A stretch of 64,000 bases of DNA from JAJXWB01 sp039808645 (GCA_039808645.1 JBDHTL010000002.1:1-64000), one strand, 5' to 3'; shown: positions 50,986 through 59,903, counted from the first letter of the stretch. The notes: generated from the sequence alone by a model not told the origin. Made by a program: numbers and translations.

Positions 50986-52431
50986 GTGAGCGCAGGGGCG
51001 CAGATCGACGTACTGGTCGTCGGCGGCGGGAACGCGGCGCTCTGCGCCGCGCTGATGGCGCGCGAGGCCGGCGCCTCCGTGCTGATGCTGGAATCGGCGC
51101 CGCAGGAATGGCGCGGCGGCAATTCGATGCATGTGCGCAATCTCCGCTGCATGCACGACGAGCCGCAGGACGTGCTCGTCGGTTCCTATCCGGAGGAGGA
51201 GTTCTGGCAGGACCTGCTGAAGGTGACGGGCGGGTTGACCGACGAGACGCTGGCGCGCCTCGCCATACGCCATTCCTCGCGATGCCGGCCGTGGATGTCC
51301 AGGCACGGCGTGCGCTTCCAGCCGCCCCTGTCGGGCGCGCTGCATGTGGCGCGCACCAACGCCTTCTTCATGGGCGGCGGCAAGGCGCTGGTGAACGCCT
51401 ACTACCGCAGCGCCCGGAACCTCGGCGCCCGCGTCCGCTACGATACGCCGGTCGAGAGCCTCGACATCGACAATGGCCGGTTCGTCGCCGCCATCACGAA
51501 AGCCGGGGAGCGGATCGAGGCGAGGACCTGCGTGCTGGCCTGCGGCGGATTCGAATCCAATCTCGAATGGCAGCGCGAAGCCTGGGGGCAGAACGAGCGC
51601 GGCGAATGGACCGCCGAGAACTTCCTCATCCGCGGCACCCGCTACAATCAGGGCGTGCTTCTGAAATTCATGATCGACGCCGGCGCCGACGCGGTCGGCG
51701 ACCCGACACAGGCGCATTGCGTCGCCATCGACGCGCGCGCGCCGCTCTACGACGGCGGCATATGCACCCGCATCGACTGCGTGTCGCTCGGCGTCGTGGT
51801 CAATCGCGAGGCGCGCCGGTTCTACGACGAGGGCGAGGACTTCTGGCCGAAGCGCTACGCCATCTGGGGCCGTCTGGTCGCGCAGCAGCCGGGCCAGACG
51901 GCCTGGTCGATCATCGATCGCAAGGCGATCGGCCGTTTCATGCCGCCGGTGTTCGACGGGACGCAGGCGGATACTCTGGAGGAACTCGCCGCGAAGATCG
52001 GGGTCGACGTCGGCGCCTTCGTCGAAACCGTGACGGCCTACAATGCGGCCTGCCGGCCGGGACATTTCGACCATACGGCGCTGGACGATTGCCAGACCGA
52101 GGGGCTCGAGCCGGCCAAGACGCACTGGGCGCTGCCGATCGATGCGCCGCCGTTCGTCGCCTATCCGCTCAAACCCGGCATCACCTTCACCTATCTCGGC
52201 ATGAAGACGGACGCCACGACCGCGGTTCGCTTCAGCGGCCGGCCGAGCCCGAACCTGTTCGCGGCGGGCGAGATGATGGCGGGCAACGTGCTCGGCAAGG
52301 GCTATACCGCGGGCGTCGGCATGAGTATCGGCACGGCTTTCGGCAGGATCGCCGGCGTCCGCGCCGCCGAGGCCGCCGGGCGCCGCCATCAGACCTTCCA
52401 CGAGGAATTGTCCCATGCCGCCGCTCGCTGA
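50986..52431 (+). CDS. tcuA: FAD-dependent tricarballylate dehydrogenase-like protein (TcuA)
   Basis: This 481-residue flavoprotein starts VVGGGNAALCAALMAREAG and has GGNSMHVRNLRCMHD, FMGGGKALVNAYY and GNVLGKGYTAGVGMSIGTAFG, wording typical of TcuA. TcuA oxidises tricarballylate to cis-aconitate and passes electrons to TcuB. A GTG at 50986, with GAAGGGAG nine bases before it, is preferred to an ATG 24 bases upstream that falls in the preceding gene. The neighbouring TcuB gene overlaps its end by 17 bases. The true substrate here may differ from tricarballylate. Confidence 0.85.
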   Translation: MSAGAQIDVLVVGGGNAALCAALMAREAGASVLMLESAPQEWRGGNSMHVRNLRCMHDEPQDVLVGSYPEEEFWQDLLKVTGGLTDETLARLAIRHSSRCRPWMSRHGVRFQPPLSGALHVARTNAFFMGGGKALVNAYYRSARNLGARVRYDTPVESLDIDNGRFVAAITKAGERIEARTCVLACGGFESNLEWQREAWGQNERGEWTAENFLIRGTRYNQGVLLKFMIDAGADAVGDPTQAHCVAIDARAPLYDGGICTRIDCVSLGVVVNREARRFYDEGEDFWPKRYAIWGRLVAQQPGQTAWSIIDRKAIGRFMPPVFDGTQADTLEELAAKIGVDVGAFVETVTAYNAACRPGHFDHTALDDCQTEGLEPAKTHWALPIDAPPFVAYPLKPGITFTYLGMKTDATTAVRFSGRPSPNLFAAGEMMAGNVLGKGYTAGVGMSIGTAFGRIAGVRAAEAAGRRHQTFHEELSHAAAR

Positions 52432-53575
52432 TTTCGTGAAGGCGGACACGGCCGCCGAGCGCGAGATCGCGCGCATCATGCAGATCTGCAACGCCTGCCG
52501 CTATTGCGAAGGCTTCTGCGCGGTCTTTCCCGCGATGACGCGCCGCCTCGAGTTCGGCAAGGCCGATGTGCACTACCTCGCCAACCTCTGTCACAATTGC
52601 GGCGCCTGTCTCCATGCCTGCCAATATGCGCCGCCGCACCAGTTCGCCGTGAACGTGCCGCAGGCGATGGCGAAGGCGCGCCTGGAGACCTACAGCGCGT
52701 TCAGCTGGCCGCGCGCGTTCGGCCGCCTCTACGCTCGCGCCGGACTGACCATCGCGCTTGCGCTTGCCGCGGGTTGCGCGGCTTTCCTTCTGCTCGCCTC
52801 CGCGCTCTCCGGCGGGCTCGTGGGCGCGGTCGAAGGCGGGAACTTCTACGCGATCTTCCCGCACAACCTTCTTGTCGTCGTGTTCGGCGCGGCGTTCGTC
52901 TATGCCATCGTCGCGCTCGGCCTGGGCGGCGCGCGATTCTGGCGCGGGATTTCGCCGCCGCAGGACCGCCGCGATCTTCCGCTGATCGCCGCAGCGCGCG
53001 GGCCGGCGGCCGTCGAGGCGGCCGGCGCGGCCGCGACGCTGAAATATCTCGACGGCGGGCACGGCCTGGGGTGCAACGAGGAGGACGACCGGTTCACGCT
53101 GGCCCGGCGCCGGTTCCATCACCTTACCTTCTACGGCTTCCTGCTCTGCTTCGCCTCGACCAGCGTGGCGACGCTCTACCATTACGTTCTCGGCCTGCCG
53201 GCGCCCTACGGCTGGGCGAGCGCGCCCGTCGTTCTCGGCATTGTCGGCGGCGCAGGACTGCTGATCGGTCCGGCAGGCCTGATGTGGCTCAACCTCAGGC
53301 GCCATCCGCAGCACGGCGACAGCGAACAACGCGCGCTCGACCGCGGTTTCATCGCGCTTCTGTTCCTCGTGAGCGCGACCGGTTTCGCCGTGCTGTTTCT
53401 GCGCCACACGGCGCTGCTGCCGCTCACGCTCGCCTTGCATCTGGGGGCCGTGATGGCGCTGTTCCTGACGATGCCCTACGGCAAGTTCGCGCATGCCGTC
53501 TTTCGCCTGGTGGCGCTGCTCAAATTCGCGATCGAAAAGCGGCTGCCGAACAGGCTCACGCTGGGCGGCGAATAG
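52415..53575 (+). CDS. tcuB: Tricarballylate utilisation 4Fe-4S membrane protein (TcuB)
   Basis: This 386-residue protein has two 4Fe-4S motifs near the N terminus (CNACRYCEGFC and CHNCGACLHAC) followed by about six membrane segments. In tricarballylate users TcuB reoxidises the FADH2 of TcuA by passing electrons to the membrane quinone pool. It is the last gene of the operon. No TcuC citrate/tricarballylate carrier and no TcuR are present, so uptake must be by the operon's ABC importer. Confidence 0.9.
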   Translation: MPPLADFVKADTAAEREIARIMQICNACRYCEGFCAVFPAMTRRLEFGKADVHYLANLCHNCGACLHACQYAPPHQFAVNVPQAMAKARLETYSAFSWPRAFGRLYARAGLTIALALAAGCAAFLLLASALSGGLVGAVEGGNFYAIFPHNLLVVVFGAAFVYAIVALGLGGARFWRGISPPQDRRDLPLIAAARGPAAVEAAGAAATLKYLDGGHGLGCNEEDDRFTLARRRFHHLTFYGFLLCFASTSVATLYHYVLGLPAPYGWASAPVVLGIVGGAGLLIGPAGLMWLNLRRHPQHGDSEQRALDRGFIALLFLVSATGFAVLFLRHTALLPLTLALHLGAVMALFLTMPYGKFAHAVFRLVALLKFAIEKRLPNRLTLGGE

Positions 53576-53578
53576 GCC

Positions 53579-53615
53579 GGGCGGAGTGCGCGCCGGTTTC
53601 GGCGGCTCCCCGCCC
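53579..53615. terminator. Hairpin between convergent operons
   Basis: Nested arms GGGCGGAG ... CTCCCCGCCC (imperfect) and CGCCG-GTTT-CGGCG (perfect) lie between the TcuB stop codon and the convergent GMC oxidoreductase stop codon. A second short GCGCGTT-C-AACGCGC repeat follows just inside. No T-run is present. A two-way terminator is likely by position. Confidence 0.45.
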
Positions 53616-53623
53616 GTGCGCGT

Positions 53624-55243
53624 TCAACGCGCGTCTTGGAGAATGTACGCTGCGCCCTTTTCGGCGATCATGGCGGTCGGCGTATTCGTGTTGCCGGACG
53701 TGATCGTCGGCATGATCGAGGCGTCGACCACGCGAAGGCCGGCAAGGCCGCGCAAACGCAACCGCTCGTCCACGACCGCGAGCGGATCGCTCGCAAGCCC
53801 CATCTTGGCGACGCCCACGGGATGGAAGATCGTCGTGCCGATGTCGCCGGCCGCCCTGGCGAGCGACGCCTCGTCGTCGCCGACCTGCGGTCCGGGCAGG
53901 TATTCCTCCGGCCGATAGGCCTGCAGCACCGGCTGACGCATCAGGCGCCGCGTCACGCGAATGGCGTCCGCCGCCACCTGGCGGTCTTCCTCAGTGGAGA
54001 GATAGTTCGGCGCGATCCGGGGCGGCGCTTCGAGCGCCGACGCCCCGATCCGGATCGTTCCGCGCGACGTGGGCCGCAGGTTGCACGCGGCGACCGTGAT
54101 GGCGGGGAAGCGGTGCAGCGGCTCGCCGAACTTGTCGAGCGAGAGCGGCTGGACATGAAACTGGATATCGGCGCGCTCCTTCACGGCGCTGGAGCGCGTG
54201 AATATGCCGAGCTGCGAGGGCGCCATCGTCAGCGGACCGCGCCGTCGCAGCGCGTAGTCGAGGCCCATCCATGCGCGCCGGGGCAGCGAATAATAGGTTT
54301 CGTTCAATGTGCGAACGCCATGCACCTTGAAGATCGCGCGCTGCTGGAGATGGTCCTGGAGATTGCGGCCGACGCCCTGCCGGTCGAGCGTCACGTCGAT
54401 GCCGAGCGGCTGAAGCCATTCGCCGGGACCCACGCCCGAGCGATGCAGAACTTGCGTCGATCCGATCGAGCCCGCGCAGAGAATGACCTCGCCTTTCGTG
54501 AACGCCTCCACCGCCTCGGCGCCTTGCCGGAACCTGACGCCGACGGCGCGGCCGTCCTTCAGGATCAGGCGGTCGGCCTCGACATTGGTCTCGAGGCGCA
54601 GGTTGGGGCGCGACAGGGCCGGCTTGAGAAAGCCGCGCGCGGCAGACCAGCGCCGCCCGGACCGCTGGTTGACATGGAAATATCCCACGCCCTCGTTGTC
54701 GCCGGTATTGAAGTCGGGCGTGCGGCGGATGCCCATCTGCGTCGCCGCATCCGCGACGGCGTCGAGGATCTTCCAGGAAATGCGGGGCGCCTCGATGCGC
54801 CATCCGCCGCCGACGCCGTGATGCTCGCTCGCGCCGAGAAAATGATCCTCGAGCGACTTGAAGGCCGGCAGCACGTCGTCCCATCCCCATCCCGGCAGCC
54901 CGAGCTGACGCCAGTGATCGTAGTCGGCCGCCTGTCCGCGCATCGAGATCATCGCGTTGATCGCGGAGGAGCCGCCGATCACCTTGCCGCGCGGGTAGGC
55001 CAGCGCGCGGCCGTTCAGGCCGGGCTCCGCCTCGGTCTTGAACATCCAGTCCGACCGCGGATTGCCGATGGCGAAGAGATAGCCGACCGGAATGTGAAAC
55101 CAGATCCAATTGTCCCGACCGCCGGCCTCCAGCAGCAGCACGCGCTTGGCGGGATCGGCCGACAGCCGGTTCGCGACGATGCATCCGGCCGTGCCCGCGC
55201 CGACGACGATGTAGTCGAAGTCCCCGTCGAGCCGCTTGGCCAT
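53624..55243 (-). CDS. GMC-family oxidoreductase (choline dehydrogenase-like)
   Basis: This 539-residue FAD enzyme oxidises a primary or secondary alcohol. N-terminal FAD motif is VVGAGTAGCIVANRL, GMC signature 1 PRGKVIGGSSAIN, signature 2 GSIGSTQVLHRSGVGP, and the active-site histidine lies in TIFHPVGVAKMG; the second active-site position in SGNTNTPTAM is asparagine, as in many members. The start MAKRLDGDF is chosen 54 bases inside the longest frame. It is the last of three minus-strand genes with an FAD dehydrogenase and a ThDP enzyme. The substrate is unknown. Confidence 0.92.
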   Translation of the reverse strand: MAKRLDGDFDYIVVGAGTAGCIVANRLSADPAKRVLLLEAGGRDNWIWFHIPVGYLFAIGNPRSDWMFKTEAEPGLNGRALAYPRGKVIGGSSAINAMISMRGQAADYDHWRQLGLPGWGWDDVLPAFKSLEDHFLGASEHHGVGGGWRIEAPRISWKILDAVADAATQMGIRRTPDFNTGDNEGVGYFHVNQRSGRRWSAARGFLKPALSRPNLRLETNVEADRLILKDGRAVGVRFRQGAEAVEAFTKGEVILCAGSIGSTQVLHRSGVGPGEWLQPLGIDVTLDRQGVGRNLQDHLQQRAIFKVHGVRTLNETYYSLPRRAWMGLDYALRRRGPLTMAPSQLGIFTRSSAVKERADIQFHVQPLSLDKFGEPLHRFPAITVAACNLRPTSRGTIRIGASALEAPPRIAPNYLSTEEDRQVAADAIRVTRRLMRQPVLQAYRPEEYLPGPQVGDDEASLARAAGDIGTTIFHPVGVAKMGLASDPLAVVDERLRLRGLAGLRVVDASIMPTITSGNTNTPTAMIAEKGAAYILQDAR

Positions 55244-55558
55244 CCCACTATCCCCAGCTGGAGCGAAACCGGAATTCTCGGTCGCTCCCCATAGCACGCC
55301 TGGCGGTTCGGTCGAAAAGGCGCCGTTGTTCCGATCGTCGCGCGGGAGACGTCCCGAGGTTTGCTCGAAGCGACCCGCCGGTCATGCCGCGACACGCGTT
55401 GCCGATCGCCGCCGAATGCGAAAGCGAGGCGGTCCTGGCCGTGCGCGCGACGGTAACCTCGTCCGCGACCGCGACGGTCAGCTGTCCGGATTCCGCGATC
55501 AGACCGGCGACGTTCCGCGCGTGGGACGAGAAGATCGTGGACGATGCGGTCTGCGCCG

Positions 55559-57160
55559 TCACATCGCGCGCGCGGCGGCGCGCGCCGTCATGATGCAGCC
55601 CGGCAGGAACGTGCCCTCCAGCGAGCGCTTGCCCGAGGCGCCGCCGCCGCCGAAGCCCGCCGCCTCGCCGACGCAATAGAGGCCGCCGATCGGCCGTCCC
55701 TGCGCATCGAGCGCACGGCTGTGAAGATCGGTCTGCAGGCCGCCGAGGCTCTTGCGCGTGACGAGCTGCATGTGCACGGCGATGAACGGACCCGCGCCGG
55801 GCTTCTGCAGCGGCGCGGGCTTGCACGTGCGAAGCCGGTCGGACGGCCATTGCCGCGCGTGGAGAATGCGCCGGATCTGGTCGTCGTTGTGCAGTTTCGA
55901 ACCGTTGGCGAAATTGGCGTCGAAGGCGTCTGCGGTCGCCTGCAGGACGTCCGCTTTCACGTCGTTCGTTCCGGTCAGCGCGTTCATCTTGGCGGCGAGG
56001 CCTGCAAGCGTGTCGTCGACGAGGAAATGCCCGCTCTCCCGCTGCAACTGGCGAACGAGCCGGTTGTTGCCGAGCAGCGTCTCGATCATGAACAGGACGA
56101 ACTGCCTGTCGCGGACGCGCGGGTTGTGTTCGGCGCCGGAGATGGCGAATTCCTTCGCCGCGATGCGCCGGTTCAGGAGGTGCCACGTATAGGGCTTCTC
56201 CTGTTCCGCGACGCGCCGGCAGAGATCATGCGTGTCGAAGCCCGTCACCAGCGGCTCCGGCCCGATGCGCTCGCCGCGATGGTTCAGCCAAAGGGCCGAC
56301 TTGCAGGGGATCGCGGAGAGGCCGTGACCCGGGAAGTGCGGGAAGGGGTGCGGGAATCCGGCGGCATAGTTCCACATCTCGCCGGCATGCGTAATCCGCG
56401 CGCCGAGAGCGTCGGCCGCCAGATGGTGCAGCTTGCCGTCGGAATAGGGATGCGCGCCGTTCAGCATGGTCGCCGGCATCGGGCGATCCTTCGGCCAGTT
56501 CGCGCGCGCCTGTTCGTGCGAACCGTTGATTCCGCCCGTGGCCAGCACGACGATCGGCGCTTCGATGCGCGTTTCCGCGCCAGTCTCCTCGGCGATCGCG
56601 CGCGCGCCCGAGACGGCGCCGCCGCTGTGATCCAGGTGCGTCACGCGATGGCGATGCAGGATTTGCAGCTTGCCGCCTTCGCCTGCCGCGCGCATCGCTT
56701 CGATCAGCCGGCGCGTCATGAAGCGGGACGTTCCCCAGACGATGTGATAGCGCGGCATCGAATTGCCGTCGCCCTGTAGCCCGCGCTCGACCCAGTTGAC
56801 CGCCGGCATGAAGTCGACGCCTTCCCTACGAAGCCAGTCGTAGACGTCGCTCCGGGAATGCTCGACGTAGTAGCGCGCCCAGGCGCGCGGCCAATGGTCG
56901 TCCTCGTCAAGCGCGCCGAAGCGGAGCCAGTCTCGCAGCGCGATCTCCGGACTGTCGGGAATGCGGAAGCGCGCCTGCAACGGCGTGCCGACCAGCGCCA
57001 TGCCGCCGAACGCCCACAAGGCGAGTCCGCCGAGCCGCTCGGGCGTGTCGCGATCGACCAGCGTCACCGATTTTCCGGCGCGCAGACATTCGAGCGCGGC
57101 GACGACGCCCGCGATGCCGCCGCCGGCGACGAGAACGTCCGACTGGATGATGGTCGTCAT
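55559..57160 (-). CDS. FAD-binding dehydrogenase (KstD/FrdA-type flavoprotein)
   Basis: This 533-residue flavoprotein has VAGGGIAGVVAALECLRAGK, RLGGLALWAFGG and the C-terminal GEAAGFGGGGASGKRSLEGTFL. It belongs to a branch often named FAD-binding dehydrogenase, related to ketosteroid dehydrogenases. No signal peptide is seen. It lies 18 bases after the ThDP enzyme gene and 315 bases before the GMC gene. That gap contains no gene I can support. Confidence 0.87.
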   Translation of the reverse strand: MTTIIQSDVLVAGGGIAGVVAALECLRAGKSVTLVDRDTPERLGGLALWAFGGMALVGTPLQARFRIPDSPEIALRDWLRFGALDEDDHWPRAWARYYVEHSRSDVYDWLRREGVDFMPAVNWVERGLQGDGNSMPRYHIVWGTSRFMTRRLIEAMRAAGEGGKLQILHRHRVTHLDHSGGAVSGARAIAEETGAETRIEAPIVVLATGGINGSHEQARANWPKDRPMPATMLNGAHPYSDGKLHHLAADALGARITHAGEMWNYAAGFPHPFPHFPGHGLSAIPCKSALWLNHRGERIGPEPLVTGFDTHDLCRRVAEQEKPYTWHLLNRRIAAKEFAISGAEHNPRVRDRQFVLFMIETLLGNNRLVRQLQRESGHFLVDDTLAGLAAKMNALTGTNDVKADVLQATADAFDANFANGSKLHNDDQIRRILHARQWPSDRLRTCKPAPLQKPGAGPFIAVHMQLVTRKSLGGLQTDLHSRALDAQGRPIGGLYCVGEAAGFGGGGASGKRSLEGTFLPGCIMTARAAARAM

Positions 57161-57178
57161 GGTTGCTCCCGGCTGATC

Positions 57179-58840
57179 TCAGGGCGCGATCTTGCGTTTC
57201 AGCATGTGCGCGAGCGGTTGCGGCATTTTCTCGAGCGAGCCCAGTATGTGCGGAAGCAGCTTCAGCTTGAGGCCCGCGAGCGTTGGCGGCACGACGGCCT
57301 CGATCAGATGCGGACCGGGCGTCGCCAGCGCGCGTTGCAGGGCGCGCGTGAAATCGTCTGGACTTGTCGCGCGCACGGCCGGCACGCCCATGCCTTCGGC
57401 GATCTGCGTGAAATTCATGACCGGTCGCGTCAGATCGAGCTGCGCTCTCGCCTTCGGGCCGATCGCGTCGGCGCCCACGCGCTCGAGTTCGACGTTGAGC
57501 ACGGAATAGGACGCGTTGTTGAAGATGACGGCCGTGACGTCGAGCCTCTCGCGCGCCATCGTCCACAGGGACTGGATCGTGTACATCGAACTGCCGTCGC
57601 CGATCAGCGCCAGCACCGGCCGTTCGGGGCAGGCGATGGCCGCGCCGATCGCGTTCGGCAATCCCTGCCCGATGGCGCCGCCCGTCAGCGTCAGGAGATC
57701 GTGGCGCGGCGCGCCGGCGGTGTATTTCGCCAGCATCAGCCCGGACGTGATCGCCTCGTCCACGAGGATGGCGTTTTCAGGCAGAAGATGGCCGACCGCC
57801 TTGCACACTTTCTCCGCCGTCAGCTTCTTTCCGCGCGGGGCCGCGGGGCGGAATGCCGGCGCCGGCGCAGGCGCGGCATTGTCCGCGCCGAGCGCCACGG
57901 CGAGTTTCTTCAGGCTTGCAGGAGCGTCCTGCGCGGACGACGACAGTTCGAGCACCGTGCAGGCGTCGGGCGCGAGATAGCTCTTCTTGCCGGGATAGGC
58001 GAAGAACGAGACGGGCGCCTTGGCGTCGACCAGCACCAGCCGGTCGAAGCTCTTCAATTGCACCGACGCCATTTCCGCGAGATAGGCGAGGCGCTCGACG
58101 GCCTGCAGGCCGGCGCCGCGCTCCATGCGCGCGGGAAAGGTCTCGGAGAACAGCTTCACCCCGCTGTGGGCGGCGATGCGCGCGGCGATCTGCAGGGCGC
58201 TCTCGCGCAATGCGCCGCCGCCGAGCAGGATGGCGGTGCGGCCGCCGGACCGGATTGCGTCCGCTGCCGCCTGGACGGCCTCGTCGGCTGCGGGCGGCGC
58301 CCGCTCGACGCGGGGCGCCGGCTCGACGACGCCGCCTTCCCCCCACGAGACATCGGCGGGCAGTATCAGCGTCGCGACCTGGCCGGGCGGTCCCTTGGCC
58401 GCCTGCACGGCCTCCACCGCATCGCGGCCGAGTTCGGCCGTGCTTGCGGACGTGCGCACGAAGCCGGGCGACACATTGCGCGCGACCGTCTCGATGTCCG
58501 ACTGCAATTGCGCGTCGTACTGGACGTGATAGGTCGCATGATCGCCGACGATGTTGACCACGGGGACCTTGCCCTTGCGCGCGTTGTGCAGGTTGGCGAG
58601 GCCGTTGCCCAGGCCGCAGCCCAGATGCAGCAGGACCGCGGCCGGCTTGCCGGCCATGCGCGCATAGCCGTCCGCCGCGCCGGTCGCCACGCCCTCGAAG
58701 AGGCAGAGAACCGCGCGCATGCCGGGCGCGGAATCCAGCGCCGCGACGAAATGCATCTCGGACGTGCCGGGGTTGGTGAAACAAACCTCGACGCCGGCGT
58801 TGACGAGGGTCTGCATCAGGGCTTGCGCGCCGTTTGGCAT
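57179..58840 (-). CDS. ThDP-dependent enzyme, benzoylformate-decarboxylase/acetolactate-synthase-like
   Basis: This 553-residue enzyme has the catalytic glutamate in LFEGVATGAADGYARM, and the ThDP motif GDGSSMYTIQSLW with FNN following. The sequence TGGAIGQGLPNAIGAA before the ThDP motif is typical of the aromatic keto-acid decarboxylase branch. There is an alanine/proline-rich linker near residue 325. First gene of a minus-strand operon with two flavoprotein genes; a 2-keto acid decarboxylated to an aldehyde, then alcohol/alkene oxidation, is a possible logic. A TetR gene is divergent. Confidence 0.87.
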   Translation of the reverse strand: MPNGAQALMQTLVNAGVEVCFTNPGTSEMHFVAALDSAPGMRAVLCLFEGVATGAADGYARMAGKPAAVLLHLGCGLGNGLANLHNARKGKVPVVNIVGDHATYHVQYDAQLQSDIETVARNVSPGFVRTSASTAELGRDAVEAVQAAKGPPGQVATLILPADVSWGEGGVVEPAPRVERAPPAADEAVQAAADAIRSGGRTAILLGGGALRESALQIAARIAAHSGVKLFSETFPARMERGAGLQAVERLAYLAEMASVQLKSFDRLVLVDAKAPVSFFAYPGKKSYLAPDACTVLELSSSAQDAPASLKKLAVALGADNAAPAPAPAFRPAAPRGKKLTAEKVCKAVGHLLPENAILVDEAITSGLMLAKYTAGAPRHDLLTLTGGAIGQGLPNAIGAAIACPERPVLALIGDGSSMYTIQSLWTMARERLDVTAVIFNNASYSVLNVELERVGADAIGPKARAQLDLTRPVMNFTQIAEGMGVPAVRATSPDDFTRALQRALATPGPHLIEAVVPPTLAGLKLKLLPHILGSLEKMPQPLAHMLKRKIAP

Positions 58841-58989
58841 GTCGGGCCTGCGTCATGATGAGCGGCGAGGCCGTCGCGAACAGGGCCGCCCGACACTGTC
58901 TCCGCAGCGTGCGCAAGGCGTTTTCCCGAAGCGTGAAGGCCGTCTCCCCTCGGCTTTCCGTCGCGGCCGTTCGTCACTAGAGTAGCCGC

Positions 58990-59619
58990 ATGGCAACTAC
59001 TATCATTCATGATAATAAGCTGCAAGAGCGCAGAAGGCGGGTTCGCCGCACGCCGGAGGAGGCGCGCCGGGCGCTGCTGGAGGCCGCGCAGGCGCTGCTG
59101 GTCGAGCAGGGACCGGCGGCGGTGACGCTGAAGGCGGTCGCCCGCCACATCGGCGTGACGCACGGCAATGTCTCGCATCATTTCGGAACGAGTTCCGCGC
59201 TGCACGCCGAACTGGTCGCGAAGCTCGCGCGGCAATTGGCGGAGCGCGTGGAAGAATCGGTGCTTCGCCTGCGCAAGGACGAGGCGACCGCCGAGCAGAT
59301 CGTCGACATGCTGTTCGATGCGTTCAAGGCGAGCGGCCTCGGCAAGCTGTTCGGGTGGATCGCGGCCAGCGGCGCCACGGAGGAGCTCAAGCCCATCATG
59401 AATGTCGTGCGCGACAGCGTCCGCACGCTGCGCGCGGGCGAACCGGCCGGCGTCGACGCGCATGCGTTCGGCGCGGGACCGATCGTGCTGAGCCTGGTCA
59501 GCTACGCGCTGACGGCGTCCTTGATCGGCGAGCCGCTGGAGCAGGCGACGGGCATGCCGCAGGCGAGCCTGAAACGTCTCGCCGCGGACGAGTTGCGGCA
59601 GTTGCGCGCCCGCGCATGA
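58990..59619 (+). CDS. TetR-family transcriptional regulator
   Basis: This 209-residue regulator has a helix-turn-helix AVTLKAVARHIGVTHGNVSHHFGTSSAL and a helical C-terminal part. The first 12 codons are AT-rich compared with the rest and contain a palindrome, so an operator may overlap the start of the gene. It is divergent from the ThDP/FAD/GMC operon and probably controls it. No better start codon exists downstream before the DNA-binding helices. Confidence 0.85.
   Translation: MATTIIHDNKLQERRRRVRRTPEEARRALLEAAQALLVEQGPAAVTLKAVARHIGVTHGNVSHHFGTSSALHAELVAKLARQLAERVEESVLRLRKDEATAEQIVDMLFDAFKASGLGKLFGWIAASGATEELKPIMNVVRDSVRTLRAGEPAGVDAHAFGAGPIVLSLVSYALTASLIGEPLEQATGMPQASLKRLAADELRQLRARA
59001..59014. 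promoter_or_regulatory. Palindrome overlapping the start of the TetR gene
   Basis: TATCAT-TC-ATGATA is a perfect inverted repeat with a two-base centre, beginning 11 bases after the TetR start codon. It stands out as AT-rich in GC-rich surroundings. It could be a binding site for the regulator itself. Confidence 0.35.
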
Positions 59620-59650
59620 GAGTCGGCGCCGGGATCGCGGCCGGGCCGTA

Positions 59651-59815
59651 CCGTAGGCCGGCCTGCGCGAGAAATGCCTCGTAAGGCTGCGAAAGCTTCC
59701 GGGTCGCCTTGCGAAGGGCCGCACAACGGCAGCACGCCACAACGCGCTGCCAGCCAGCCGGGGCATACGAGTCGTCGCTCGTGTCCGCACTGCTGCGCCT
59801 TGCTTCATCATGCAC
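59651..59815 (-). pseudogene. MarR-family regulator, N-terminal fragment
   Basis: On the minus strand a frame from ATG reads through RVVACCRCAALRKATRKLSQ and PYEAFLAQAGLR. This matches the first helix region of MarR-family proteins, which typically read C.C.ALR.A.R...Q.YD..L...GL. After the last residue given, similarity stops abruptly near the end of the TetR gene, so the winged-helix and the remainder are missing. It is a broken regulator left between two modules. Confidence 0.55.
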
Positions 59816-59843
59816 GTGGAGACCTTCTCAAGGCGCATGCTCC

Positions 59844-59873
59844 TTGACAGATAAGTTAGTGAATACTAACTAT
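59844..59873 (+). promoter_or_regulatory. Promoter and operator of the exporter operon
   Basis: A perfect -35 TTGACA (59844-59849) is followed by the inverted repeat AGTTAGT-GAAT-ACTAACT (59854-59871), whose flanks CAGATA and ATCTG extend the symmetry. The -10 would be the weak TAACTA or AACTAT at 59867-59873, inside the repeat. A repressor bound here would block the promoter. The TetR protein encoded 30 bases downstream is the likely binder, although the broken MarR gene upstream is an alternative ancestral owner. Confidence 0.6.
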
Positions 59874-59903
59874 CTGACTTCGAGGGATTGGTCCGCCGAC
59901 GTC

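Noticed and set aside
55298..55558. Small gene between the GMC and FAD dehydrogenase genes
   Set aside because: Short frames exist on both strands, but none has a ribosome site, domain or convincing composition.
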